Positions 25,348 to 33,699 of a stretch of DNA of 64,000 nucleotides are shown piece after piece. Under the pieces are notes generated by a model, which was not told the origin of the DNA, ran no database searches, and saw only the letters and a list, made by a program, of their open reading frames with translations. Position 1 is the stretch's first letter; each line of letters opens with the position of its first letter. The position numbers and the translations under genes are program-made. Source of the stretch: Fen-549 sp050011315. GTDB lineage: Bacteria > Actinomycetota > Thermoleophilia > Gaiellales > Gaiellaceae. Location of the stretch: assembly GCA_050011315.1 (NCBI GenBank), contig JBEKJI010000007.1, positions 27,897 to 91,896 on the forward strand. Reading direction: 5' to 3'.

Positions 25348-27141
25348 ATGTCAGGCGAGGAAGCGTCGGTCTATTGGGCGACCTGCGATCGCTCCGATTG
25401 CATCGGAGCCGCGATCTCGCCCTGGAGTTCCTGCCTCGCCCATCTTGAGTCTGATCAGTTCATCGAAACTCTCGATCAATGGGCGAAGGGCGGCTCGCTG
25501 GACGCCCGTGGAACGAGGATCAGCGGTCAGCTTCTAGCTCGTATTCTAGATGCGGCTCCCCGCACTCAACGCAACCGGCCACAGCTCAAAGACATGTTGT
25601 TTTCACGGGCGACCTTCGATTATGCCGAGTTCCGCGGGGCGACCTTCACAGATCGAGCGCAGTTCGACGGGGCAACCTTCGCAGGTCTAGCGGCGTTCAA
25701 CGGAACAACCTTCGCAGATGGAGCGTCGTTCATCGGGGCGACCTTCAGCAGTCACGTGTGGTTCGACAGTGCGACCTTCGCCAATACCGTGATGTTCACC
25801 GAGGCGACCTTCGGCCATCAGGCGACGTTCATCGGGGCGACCTTCGGCGATCTGGCGTTTATCAACGGGGCGACCTTCGCCAATATCGTGATGTTCACCG
25901 AGGCGACCTTCGGCCATCAGGCGTTTTTCGACAGGACGACGTTCAGCGATCAGGCGTTGTTCGACGGGGCGACGTTCAGAGGCAACGTTTCGTTCCAGTT
26001 GGCGGTCTTTCATGGAAATGTGACTCTCGGCTTCGCAACGCTAGAGGGCCTCCAGAATCTGGGGTCGTTTTCAGTCGGAGGGCTGCTAGACCTCGATGCC
26101 TGCTCGTTTCTCCATCACACCCAGATCGAGGTGAGCGCTCGCAGCCTTTCGTTGATGAGGACAAGATTCACGCAGGGAGTCGTGCTCCGAGTCCGGTGGG
26201 CGGAGATAAACCTTGACTTGACAGACTTCGGCGCGCCCTCCGTCGTCTCGGGCTCACCACCATTCCGTGAACTGAGCGAGGATGACCTGAAATCACGGGT
26301 GGGTGAGACTAGGAGCGATACGCCGCGGCTGGTCTCATTACGAGGGGCTAATGTCGCGCACCTCGTGGTGTCGAACGCGGATCTGCGCGCCTGCCGGTTC
26401 GGGATAGCGCACAACCTAGATCGGCTTCGCATCGAAGGCGAGACAGCCTTCGCCTATCCACCGCGCGGCCGGATACCGCGTAGGCGCTGGACGCGCCGAA
26501 AGACGATTGCCGAGGAGCATCAGTGGCGCGCGCGCCGGGCGAAAACGCCAGGGCCAATCCACTCCTTGAAGCGTCTGTTCCGGCCGGGGGATGGATGGAA
26601 CCCACGAGAATGCCAGCCCTCAGACCAGTTCACCGACGCTGAGCACGGGGAAACTGAGGAACCTGCGCCGCGCCAGCTCGCCGCGATTTACCGAGCACTT
26701 CGCAAGGGACGCGAGGACAGCAAAGACGCGCCCGGTGCCGCCGACTTCTACTACGGCGAGATGGAGATGCGACGTAACGACATCGAGTCGCCGCGAGCTG
26801 AACGGTGGCTCCTTTGGCTCTACTGGCTCACCTCGGGCTATGGTCTGCGCGCGAGCCGGTCTTTCGCCTGTCTGATCACCACGGTCCTTGTGATCTCTGG
26901 GTTCATGTACGCGTGGGGCTTCCCGAGCGAGTCGCACCACTGGATCTTCACGAGCGAGGTGCACACCAGCTTCGCGACAGCCTTGACCTTCTGCGCTCAA
27001 AGCACGATCGGCCTCTTTCGTCAGCCAACGAGCCAGGCACTCACACGGACGGGCGAGTGGCTAGAGATCGCCCTTCGCGTGCTGGGGCCGGTGTTCATCG
27101 GCCTCGCGGTGCTCTCGCTTCGTGGCCGAGTCAAGCGCTAG
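25348..27141 (+). CDS. Pentapeptide-repeat protein with C-terminal membrane domain
   Basis: In this 597-residue protein, residues 85-225 consist of tandem A-T-F-x-x repeats (RATFDYAEFRGATFTDRAQF and about twenty more units), which form a right-handed quadrilateral beta helix. A second, more irregular beta-rich part follows. The C-terminus has a basic linker, the motif WLYWLTSGYGLRASRSF and two or three membrane helices. In between lies a stretch (SFATALTFCAQSTIGLF) that resembles a pore loop. Related C-termini occur in actinobacterial pentapeptide proteins. The role is unknown; a membrane sensor or channel is possible. Confidence 0.8.
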   Translation: MSGEEASVYWATCDRSDCIGAAISPWSSCLAHLESDQFIETLDQWAKGGSLDARGTRISGQLLARILDAAPRTQRNRPQLKDMLFSRATFDYAEFRGATFTDRAQFDGATFAGLAAFNGTTFADGASFIGATFSSHVWFDSATFANTVMFTEATFGHQATFIGATFGDLAFINGATFANIVMFTEATFGHQAFFDRTTFSDQALFDGATFRGNVSFQLAVFHGNVTLGFATLEGLQNLGSFSVGGLLDLDACSFLHHTQIEVSARSLSLMRTRFTQGVVLRVRWAEINLDLTDFGAPSVVSGSPPFRELSEDDLKSRVGETRSDTPRLVSLRGANVAHLVVSNADLRACRFGIAHNLDRLRIEGETAFAYPPRGRIPRRRWTRRKTIAEEHQWRARRAKTPGPIHSLKRLFRPGDGWNPRECQPSDQFTDAEHGETEEPAPRQLAAIYRALRKGREDSKDAPGAADFYYGEMEMRRNDIESPRAERWLLWLYWLTSGYGLRASRSFACLITTVLVISGFMYAWGFPSESHHWIFTSEVHTSFATALTFCAQSTIGLFRQPTSQALTRTGEWLEIALRVLGPVFIGLAVLSLRGRVKR

Positions 27142-27205
27142 CTGCCATCGGGCCGCTATTGCTTATTGGATCTCTGGTCGCAGCATCCTCGCAAGCGGGC
27201 GCGAA

Positions 27206-28459
27206 TCAGGGAACGCCTAATCGACACGAGAATGGACCTTGGGCAGGTTCCGAAAGAGTCGGCACTAGGTAGTGGATGCGAACGACAGAGAGATCAGTTG
27301 GTCTCACATGAACCTCGATGTCGTACCATCCGGGTCGCTTCACTTTGAAGCTCACTATCTGGTTACCGCTCAGGTTGAGCTTCCTCGAAACGGATGCGAC
27401 CGTACCGCCGGGCATTCTCACTACGACCCGAGTCTTGGGCTGCTCTCTCGCCCCGGTGTGGATGCGTACGCAGAGGATGTTGCCCGTGGCGGTCCTGAGG
27501 TGGGACGCCTCCACTGTCGGCCGCTCGCGAACTGAGTTCGGAGCTAAAAGTAGAAGGCCAACCAAGCCAGCTCCGAAGACCGTTGTGGGAATGGTGATGC
27601 GCCACTGACGCACGTAGATCGTAGAGAGCCGTGATCCCATTACCCAGAACATCGCGAAGAAGATGGACGGCCAGTAAGGCCGCCCTGCTTTCCATGACAG
27701 GACTAGCAAGGTCGTCGTTACGGTCGGCGGGATAACGTAGTACGAGATGACGTTAGCGAGCGATCGCAATGTCCACTTCAGCTCGCCCTTACCGATCGGG
27801 GAGAATCTTTTCCACCACATCATCGCGAACGTCACGCCGGGCAGCCATGCAGCACTGGCCAGGCCGAAGACGAGAATCGTTGCCCGCGTTGAGGCTGAGG
27901 ACAGCGGGAGTCGAGTCACGGCAAGGGCGATGAGCGCGATCATGGTGACCGACATGAACGCTTGAGCTGCTTGGGTTCGTTGGACTTTGTGGTCCCATCG
28001 CCGAGCCAACGCGTAGGTGTCCGTTCGGTAGCTCTCTGCAAGCTTCTCTCCAAGCTCTTGGGCAGTCTGTTTCCCTCCGTCACGCCACCATGGATCGTCG
28101 ATTATCGCCTGGTAGTACAACGCCGAGGCCCGTGGCGTCCTATCTCCTAGGAAGTGGGGTCGATGCGACGTGGGGTCCATCGCCACGAGAGCCGAGGACA
28201 AACATAGGAAAACATCGACCAGGAACCACAAGAAGAAGACGTTTGCGCTATTCCAGGAGTGGCCGTCAAACGTGAGATCATTCGGCTTGGTGGAGATGAA
28301 AAGCGTAATACCGGCCACGGTCCAGAAGGCTAATGCGGTAATGAGAGACCGGAGCTTCTCGTCAAGGTATCTCCCGAAACTATAAATATCCTGGTAGGTA
28401 CGCTCTAGCACCATGAGCCGAGCGTTCGTCTCGGGGTCGAGCCCTCCCACTGCTGACAT
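27206..28459 (-). CDS. Membrane protein with PycTM-like N-terminal part
   Basis: I choose the ATG at 28459 (417 residues). The first 240 residues have paired helices (LITALAFWTVAGITLFIS, VFFLWFLVDVFLCLSSALV), a soluble loop ending in TDTYALARRWDHKVQRTQAA, and a further helix, the layout of the Pycsar-effector membrane domain (DUF5706/PycTM). Three or four more helices and a C-terminal beta domain of about 110 residues follow (VVVRMPGGTVASVSRKLNL), which is not typical of that family. TTGACA at 28490-28495 places a promoter so that the mRNA could start at the ATG. No cyclase gene is adjacent. Confidence 0.55.
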   Translation of the reverse strand: MSAVGGLDPETNARLMVLERTYQDIYSFGRYLDEKLRSLITALAFWTVAGITLFISTKPNDLTFDGHSWNSANVFFLWFLVDVFLCLSSALVAMDPTSHRPHFLGDRTPRASALYYQAIIDDPWWRDGGKQTAQELGEKLAESYRTDTYALARRWDHKVQRTQAAQAFMSVTMIALIALAVTRLPLSSASTRATILVFGLASAAWLPGVTFAMMWWKRFSPIGKGELKWTLRSLANVISYYVIPPTVTTTLLVLSWKAGRPYWPSIFFAMFWVMGSRLSTIYVRQWRITIPTTVFGAGLVGLLLLAPNSVRERPTVEASHLRTATGNILCVRIHTGAREQPKTRVVVRMPGGTVASVSRKLNLSGNQIVSFKVKRPGWYDIEVHVRPTDLSVVRIHYLVPTLSEPAQGPFSCRLGVP

Positions 28460-28519
28460 ATGGAGACAATGACCAGAAAAGCAGTACCGTGTCAAGCCAG
28501 CAGACTGATCTCCGCCCCT

Positions 28520-28630
28520 CGGCTCAGGCCGAGCCGCCCCTCGTTCGATCCCGGCAGGATCGCCGCCAGCGCTCGGGCGTAGAGGTAGTCGCGCCGAGCG
28601 AGCTGTTCGTGAACGAAACGACCTAAGGGT
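28520..28630 (-). pseudogene. Scar of a second hsdR gene
   Basis: About 100 bases match an internal part of the complete hsdR (19515-19610) at roughly 80-85% identity, with small indels. Translated on the minus strand they still give RDYLYARALAAILPGSNEGR. Nothing else of this second copy remains. It marks a former or recombined type I locus in the island. Confidence 0.75.
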
Positions 28631-28689
28631 AGGGACTCGCCCAATGCCACGTCAGGATTCACCTCAGGGTGCCGGACGTTCTCTGGGGA

Positions 28690-29604
28690 TCAGTAGCCAG
28701 GCCGCTCGGGGCCGGGTTGGCTGACGCCGCGCGAGCGCCAAGTCTTCGACGCCTGCCGGAACTCATCGACGACCCGAGTCACCTCGGCCTCGTCCTCGAC
28801 GAACAGCAGGCGGCCCCTGAACCGCTCCTCAAACAACTGGGCACGGCTAAGGCTGAGGCCGCAGGAGCGAACGATCAAGCGACGGGCGAAACGATAGAGC
28901 GCCTCGTTGTCGTGGAGACCGAAGCGGATCATGCACAGCATCGTCTGATAGGCGGTGAACATGCGGACGGCGTAAAGAAAGGGGATAAAACAGACCGTGA
29001 GGATCAACGGCAGCAAGAACTCCTCGATCTTCTCGACCGTCGCGACCCTGTTGAAGTCGGCGGCGAGGTAGGCGAGCGAGAACGAGAGTGACGTGAGCCC
29101 GAGCACTGTCAAGCACCAGGCGATCAGCTTCCTCGCCTGTGCAAACTCGGGGTTGCTTTCGGCTACCGCCTGAGTCCCCGCGAGCAGGAGCGCCAGCGGC
29201 ACCAGCACGAGTTCGATTAGGAGTGGGAAGGTGTGGAGGTTGACGACGAACTCCACGATGATCACGAGGGCCACGTTGTGGAGCGCAAGGCGGCGGAAGT
29301 AAGCCCCGTTCGTCGGCCCGGTGTTGAACAACGCGACGAGCCCGATACCGATGAACCAGAGCGCAGCGGTCTTCGTCATGTGATCGCCCCAGTAACCGAG
29401 GTATCGGAGCAGGAGAACGGTTCCGGTGGCATACGCCGCCGCCGACGCGAGCATCCCCGTCAGGGCGCCCGAGCCGAAGAACACCCTGAGCATCGAGCCC
29501 ATGCTTCTGCGAATGTCTGACTTCGTCAGCGCGAATACGAAGAACGCGACCAACCAGGCCGCGAGCGCCGTCTCACGCGTATTGAGCCCAGGTATCGGAG
29601 GCAT
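28690..29604 (-). CDS. Multi-pass membrane protein, unknown function
   Basis: The 304-residue protein has seven or eight predicted membrane helices (AAWLVAFFVFALTKS, VALVIIVEFVVNL, LLIELVLVPLALLLAG, FLLPLILTVCFIPFLYAV) and a charged C-terminal tail of about 70 residues. It begins MPPIPGLNTRETALA. No transporter signature is visible. It lies between the hsdR scar and the divergent HEPN-like gene. Confidence 0.6.
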   Translation of the reverse strand: MPPIPGLNTRETALAAWLVAFFVFALTKSDIRRSMGSMLRVFFGSGALTGMLASAAAYATGTVLLLRYLGYWGDHMTKTAALWFIGIGLVALFNTGPTNGAYFRRLALHNVALVIIVEFVVNLHTFPLLIELVLVPLALLLAGTQAVAESNPEFAQARKLIAWCLTVLGLTSLSFSLAYLAADFNRVATVEKIEEFLLPLILTVCFIPFLYAVRMFTAYQTMLCMIRFGLHDNEALYRFARRLIVRSCGLSLSRAQLFEERFRGRLLFVEDEAEVTRVVDEFRQASKTWRSRGVSQPGPERPGY

Positions 29605-29735
29605 GCCTTATCCCGTCGTGTCCGATCGGGCCATCTAGTCAAGCGCACGTCGCGGTCGTACTGTCAGCTGGGCCGGTTATGAGAAGCGCCCAGGCGTTCG
29701 GCTCGCCGCCCGACCCCTCATCCACAATCGGGATT

Positions 29736-30539
29736 ATGAGTAAGCGCCAGAACCGACAGAAGAAAAAGGCCCGCCAGCAATCGAGGCGACGCGGTGTGGA
29801 TCCTGAGATGCGGGCGCGGGAGCTGGTAGACAAACGCGGAATCTCGACGGAAGTAACGGCTATCGGGGGCGTCCCCGTCGTTGAGCCCCATACGGTAGTC
29901 GTCATCGAGCCAATCCGCCTCGCGGACGGCAGCGACCTGTACTTCCAGTCACCCTTCGTCGAGGTCTTCTATCTATTGAAGGCGAAAGCACTCAGGGATG
30001 CGGCCGAACCGAAACGTATGGCCGCCCTGAACGGCAGGAAGCAGGAGAGAGACGGCACGTTTCGACCTCTCAAACCAGCGGACTCGTTCGACGCGCTGGA
30101 AGATCTCGCACTCGCGGTGATTCTCGCCGCCGCCGCTATCGAGACTCACGTCAACAACATGATCGCCCGACTCCCAGAAGACTCGATGGTAGAAATCCCA
30201 TTGCGACGTGCCGGTAAGACAATCGTCGTAATGCGCGACAAGGCAGCCATGGACCGGCTTCCCATTGGCGACAAGCTGGCGCGTGCTGTTCCGCTTCTCC
30301 ACAGCGCTGACTCGATCAAAGGAACTGTCGCGTGGCAGAAGTACAGGAAGATCTTCAAGATCCGGAACGCACTCATGCACCCGAAGCGCGAGGCGATCAA
30401 CGATCCGTTGAAACCGAGCCCGTTTGGACGGCTGATGCTCGGGGAGGGTTCGGTAGCACCCGAGGACGCGGCGAGCGTGATTGAAGCCGTCGAACCCGGC
30501 TGGCTGCCACATCACGTTCGTGAAGAACTCGGTCTCTAG
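29736..30539 (+). CDS. HEPN-like protein
   Basis: The ATG at 29736 gives 267 residues with a very basic start (MSKRQNRQKKKARQQSRRRG). The second half is helical, with LALAVILAAAAIETHVNNMI and KIFKIRNALMHPKREA. The R-N-x-x-x-H spacing in RNALMH is the R-x4-6-H motif of HEPN ribonucleases, and the preceding helix with IETHVN fits the family. HEPN proteins often cleave RNA in toxin-antitoxin or abortive infection systems. No antitoxin gene is obvious next to it. Confidence 0.6.
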   Translation: MSKRQNRQKKKARQQSRRRGVDPEMRARELVDKRGISTEVTAIGGVPVVEPHTVVVIEPIRLADGSDLYFQSPFVEVFYLLKAKALRDAAEPKRMAALNGRKQERDGTFRPLKPADSFDALEDLALAVILAAAAIETHVNNMIARLPEDSMVEIPLRRAGKTIVVMRDKAAMDRLPIGDKLARAVPLLHSADSIKGTVAWQKYRKIFKIRNALMHPKREAINDPLKPSPFGRLMLGEGSVAPEDAASVIEAVEPGWLPHHVREELGL

Positions 30540-30566
30540 GCCGGAGTAGTCGCGCTGCGTATAGTT

Positions 30567-30758
30567 GTGTCCCGGTGGCGTCTTCAACGCGCTCTTTTCG
30601 TGCTTCGGTGCCGCCAAAGAAGACAGGCTTCGGCTAGCCGGAGTCCCCAGCGACTCCCGCTTCTGACACTAGCGGTCATGCTTCTCGCGGGCTGCGGTGG
30701 AGGCGGCAACTCGGTTCAGCAAGGCGGTCTCGTTCCGCGATCAAGCCCACTGAGGTGA
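30567..30758 (+). CDS. Short lipoprotein-like peptide (63 aa)
   Basis: A GTG-started frame gives a basic leader, a hydrophobic stretch and a lipobox (LTLAVMLLAGCGGGG), then only about 17 residues. It could be the remaining signal peptide of a lost lipoprotein or a tiny lipoprotein. No clear ribosome binding site supports the start. Confidence 0.3.
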   Translation: MSRWRLQRALFVLRCRQRRQASASRSPQRLPLLTLAVMLLAGCGGGGNSVQQGGLVPRSSPLR

Positions 30759-30770
30759 TAGCGTCGCTTT

Positions 30771-31361
30771 ATGGTTGGCAAGAAACCGTCACGCGTGGCC
30801 GGGGAGGCGACTGACGCGGTCGAGCAGACTCCGGCATCAGGCAGTCCGCCCCACCGCCTACGCGACATCCTGGCGCCGTGGCTCAGCTCGTTCTTCGCAA
30901 GCTTCCTCGTATTCGCGGTGATCGGCTTTGGGCAAATTGGGCAGGAGGCCTTTTGGAGGTGCCTGATCCACCCTCATGCCGATCACGGCGCCTTCGACCT
31001 CTTGCTAGCGACCATTATCGGAGCGTGGATGGTCTTCCTCGCCGTCTACCTCGGCGGTGTGGCGACGATTCTCGCGACTGCATCGAGTCGGAGCAACCGA
31101 CGTTACGAAGCATTTCTCCGCTGTATTGGAAGTTGGTGGCTCTTCTTCCCCGGATTAGTCTGGTTCCTCTCGTTCAATCTCCTTCTCGGCCCCGCCTGGG
31201 GCTTCCCTCGTTTCTGGCTTGGGCTGCCCGTGATACTCGGCCTAGGCTTGTTGACGTTTCTCGGGTTCGGGCGTATGGGCGTCACTGTGGCCGCCCTCCT
31301 TTCCGAGGAAGGTGGACTCCTTAGCTCCACCCGCGCTGGCGCGCGAACTGGCGCGCAGTAG
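30771..31361 (+). CDS. Four-helix membrane protein, unknown function
   Basis: The 196-residue protein has a polar 35-residue N-terminus and then four membrane helices (FFASFLVFAVIGFG, LLLATIIGAWMVFLAVYLGG, WWLFFPGLVWFLSFNLLL, LPVILGLGLLTFLGFG). It is the last gene before attR of island 1. No family is recognised. Confidence 0.5.
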   Translation: MVGKKPSRVAGEATDAVEQTPASGSPPHRLRDILAPWLSSFFASFLVFAVIGFGQIGQEAFWRCLIHPHADHGAFDLLLATIIGAWMVFLAVYLGGVATILATASSRSNRRYEAFLRCIGSWWLFFPGLVWFLSFNLLLGPAWGFPRFWLGLPVILGLGLLTFLGFGRMGVTVAALLSEEGGLLSSTRAGARTGAQ

Positions 31362-31394
31362 ATCGAATCGGCTCAGCTACGCCAAGTCTGGCCT

Positions 31395-31460
31395 GTCTCG
31401 AAAACCGTTACCCGTCATTCGGCGGGTCGGGAGTTCGAATCTCCCCCCCTCCGCTTAATC
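31395..31460 (+). repeat. attR of island 1 (66-bp direct repeat)
   Basis: Identical to 13612-13677. It contains the 3' part of tRNA-Ser(CGA) without its 5' third, so it is not a working tRNA gene. Confidence 0.9.
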
Positions 31461-31487
31461 CGCCGAAAGTCTCGCGACTTTCGGCGG
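31460..31487 (+). terminator. Displaced terminator hairpin of tRNA-Ser(CGA)
   Basis: CCGCCGAAAGTC-TCGC-GACTTTCGGCGG starts at the last base of attR. Before the island inserted, it would have followed tRNA-Ser(CGA) directly, as the homologous hairpins follow the other tRNA-Ser genes. Confidence 0.55.
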
Positions 31488-31576
31488 CTTGCAATCAGGC
31501 GCTGAGCCGCGGCTTCGCCAGGTCGGAGCCCGCCGCCGGCCCGTGACGCGAGCTGGCGCTATCGTTTCCGGGCCAC

Positions 31577-31666
31577 GGAGAGGTGTCCGAGTTGGCCTAA
31601 GGAGCGCGACTGGAAATCGCGTACCTGCTGAAAGGTGGGTCGCGGGTTCGAATCCCGCCCTCTCCG
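31577..31666 (+). tRNA. tRNA-Ser(GGA)
   Basis: A class II tRNA with acceptor GGAGAGG/CCTCTCC, a long variable arm and anticodon loop CTGGAAA gives anticodon GGA for TCC/TCT codons. TATCGT about 15 bases upstream could be the -10 box. Confidence 0.96.
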
Positions 31667-31671
31667 CTTTT

Positions 31672-31716
31672 GCCGCCGAAAGTCCGCCCGCGAAGCGGGC
31701 TACGACTTTCGGCGGC
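31672..31716 (+). terminator. Two-tier hairpin after tRNA-Ser(GGA)
   Basis: GCCGCCGAAAGTC/GACTTTCGGCGGC encloses GCCCGC-GAA-GCGGGC. It is preceded by CTTTT, lies five bases after the tRNA, and is the probable terminator. Confidence 0.55.
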
Positions 31717-31937
31717 GTACCTTTCGTACTAGCCACCGCGACTTCGTCGCGTGTGCCTAGTCTGTTCCTAGTCGCTTAGCGGGTTAACCGTGATCTTGGG
31801 CGGGGTCCGAGACGGGGCGCTGACGCCCAGCATCAGCGCAGCCGCCACGGCAGCGAGTTGGGGGATCGACTTCATCGTCGGCCAGGCCGAACAACTATCT
31901 ACCGACGCGGAACTGTGAGATAACCTCTGCAGCCGGA

Positions 31938-32012
31938 GGGCGCATAGCTCAGCGGGAGAGCGCTCGCTTCACACGCGAGAGGTCGCTGGTTCAATCCCAG
32001 CTGCGCCCACCA
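31938..32012 (+). tRNA. tRNA-Val(CAC), target of island 2
   Basis: The acceptor is GGGCGCA/TGCGCCC, the anticodon loop TTCACAC gives anticodon CAC for GTG codons, and CCA is encoded. The serine recombinase gene ends inside it on the opposite strand at 31969. Confidence 0.95.
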
Positions 32013-33699
32013 AGAATTGTTCTTTCAAACCAGCGACCTCGAAGAATCGTTCATCTTCGGGGTCGCTTGCGTTCCAAGACTCTTCCAGCCCTGCCCAATC
32101 GAACCCGCCCGTTTCACTCGCAGCCTCAGGGGCTGCGCCTCGCAGGCCGTCGCCGAGGAGAACGTCGAAGGGAGCGGCTAACTCGCTTCGGATGTGAGTG
32201 TCGTCGTCGATGTAGAGCTTCTTGAAGAAGGCCTGGTTGAAGAGCTTGCGGATGTGATCGGGAGCCGACTCGTAGGCAGCCTGGCAGTCGCTCGCCAGCT
32301 CGAGCGCTCTCTTGAGGTTGATCTCGACCAGGGCCTGCTCGTTCTCTGAGGCAGTCGCGTACTCGTCGATGCGCGAAAGCGAGCTGCCGATTCGCGCCTG
32401 CTCCTGCTTGAGCAGGTCGAGAGGAACGGCCCCCGCGTAGTGAGCTTGGAGGAGCTTCTCCCGCTCGGCGAGCAGCCGTGTCCGCTGCTTCTCTAGCCGG
32501 GCTCGCTGGACGCGGGCTTCCTTGTAGTGCGTCTCGAGGTCGGCTCGCAGCCTGCGCTCGATGATCTCGCCCAGCTCTGGCGGGATCTGGACGGTCGCGT
32601 AGTGCTCCTCAACGAGCTGCTCGACGGTGTCGATGAGCACGGCCTTCATCGTGCAGTCGGTGCGCTTCTGGTGGCGGCCGATGCAAACGAAGTAGGGATA
32701 GATCCGGCCGGAGCGGCTGCGTGCATGGGTGACGATCATCCGGCTGCCGCAGTTCCCGCAGTAGATGCCTTTCAAATAGTGCGGGTGTACGCGCTCCTTC
32801 TGCTTGGCCTCGTTCTTTGCTCGCAAGGTTTCCTGGACGCGTTCCCAGGTCTCGGGCGTGACGAGCGGCTCGTGCTTGCCCTGGTACTCGACGCCGCGGT
32901 AGCGAACGATTCCCTTGTAGTAGGGGTTCGTGAGCAGGTACTGGATATAGGAGGGCACTAGTAGCTTCGCCGGCTTGTTTCCACAGGCGGGGATGTCCAG
33001 TCCCTGCCGAGTCAGCTCCGCGAGAAGCTTCCTTTGCGTCCATTCCCCCGTCGAATAGGCCTCGAAAGCCCACGTGACGAGCGGCGCCCGGACGGGATCG
33101 ACCTCGATGGTTCGCACGTCGCGTCCGTTTTCCACCCCGCGCACATTCAGATAGCCGACCGGGGCCTTGCCTGGCGTGCCACCGCTCTCGACCTTCTGAA
33201 CGAGACCTTTCATTACCTCGTTGGCGAGGTTCCGGCTGTAGAACTCGGCCATCGCGCTCATGATCCCGTGCAGGAGGATTCCGCTCGGCGTCTCGTCGAT
33301 GTTCTCACTGCAGGAGACCAGCGTCGTCCCGGCCGTCCTCAACGCGAGCGTAATCTCGACGTCGTCGCCCCGGTCGCGCGCTAAGCGGTCGATCTTGTGA
33401 ACGATGACGTAAGAGACCGGCTGCTCCTTCACGTAGGCGAGCATCCGCTGTAGCTCGGGACGACGAGCATTCCTAGCGCTCTCGCCCCGGTCGACGAACT
33501 CCCCGACTACGGCGGCTCCGAGTGATTCAGCCTTACGCTGGCAGGCCGAGCGCTGGGCCGGGATCGAATAGCCCTCGGCCTCACCGTTCTTCTCGGCCTG
33601 CTCCTTGGTCGAGACGCGCAAGTAGAGAACGGCCGTGGCCTGGCTTGCTTTTCCGTTTTCGGACCATGAAGAGGCAGCGCTGTCACCCCGAGGGGTCAC
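31969..33699 (-). CDS. Large serine recombinase (integrase)
   Basis: The 576-residue site-specific recombinase has a catalytic domain with VLYLRVSTKEQ (nucleophile Ser), FVDRGESARNARRPELQRML and VHKIDRLARDRGDD. The recombinase domain follows (GYLNVRGVENGRD, AYSTGEWTQRKLLAELTRQG, LLTNPYYKGIVRYRGVEYQG). Then come the zinc ribbon CGNCGSRMIVTHAR with later cysteines, and a long coiled coil. The last residues (GAAGIEPATSRV) are encoded by the antisense of tRNA-Val. It integrates and excises the element without a host factor. It starts with GTG in a GTGA overlap with the XRE gene. Confidence 0.93.
   Translation of the reverse strand: MTPRGDSAASSWSENGKASQATAVLYLRVSTKEQAEKNGEAEGYSIPAQRSACQRKAESLGAAVVGEFVDRGESARNARRPELQRMLAYVKEQPVSYVIVHKIDRLARDRGDDVEITLALRTAGTTLVSCSENIDETPSGILLHGIMSAMAEFYSRNLANEVMKGLVQKVESGGTPGKAPVGYLNVRGVENGRDVRTIEVDPVRAPLVTWAFEAYSTGEWTQRKLLAELTRQGLDIPACGNKPAKLLVPSYIQYLLTNPYYKGIVRYRGVEYQGKHEPLVTPETWERVQETLRAKNEAKQKERVHPHYLKGIYCGNCGSRMIVTHARSRSGRIYPYFVCIGRHQKRTDCTMKAVLIDTVEQLVEEHYATVQIPPELGEIIERRLRADLETHYKEARVQRARLEKQRTRLLAEREKLLQAHYAGAVPLDLLKQEQARIGSSLSRIDEYATASENEQALVEINLKRALELASDCQAAYESAPDHIRKLFNQAFFKKLYIDDDTHIRSELAAPFDVLLGDGLRGAAPEAASETGGFDWAGLEESWNASDPEDERFFEVAGLKEQFLVGAAGIEPATSRV
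31979..32040. repeat. 13-bp inverted repeat joining tRNA-Val and recombinase 3' end
   Basis: GAGGTCGCTGGTT (31979-31991, anticodon stem/variable/T-arm of the tRNA) is repeated inverted at 32028-32040. It may be a half-site of the attachment region or act as a terminator for the recombinase mRNA. Confidence 0.5.

Larger units (their letters stand above)
13612..31460. mobile_element. Genomic island 1 in tRNA-Ser(CGA)
   Basis: A 17.8-kb insertion is bounded by 66-bp perfect direct repeats. It carries a type I restriction-modification operon, an hsdR scar, a nuclease-like pair, HEPN-like and membrane proteins, and only a C-terminal integrase fragment. The hairpin terminator that follows other tRNAs here is found only beyond the right repeat (31460-31487), which shows that the island split tRNA and terminator. 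With a broken integrase it is probably no longer mobile on its own. Confidence 0.85.

Noticed and set aside
25600..26000. Short tandem DNA repeats that could suggest a CRISPR array
   Set aside because: They are 15-base and 30-base coding repeats of the pentapeptide protein (GCGACCTTC units). There are no spacers of fixed length and no cas genes.
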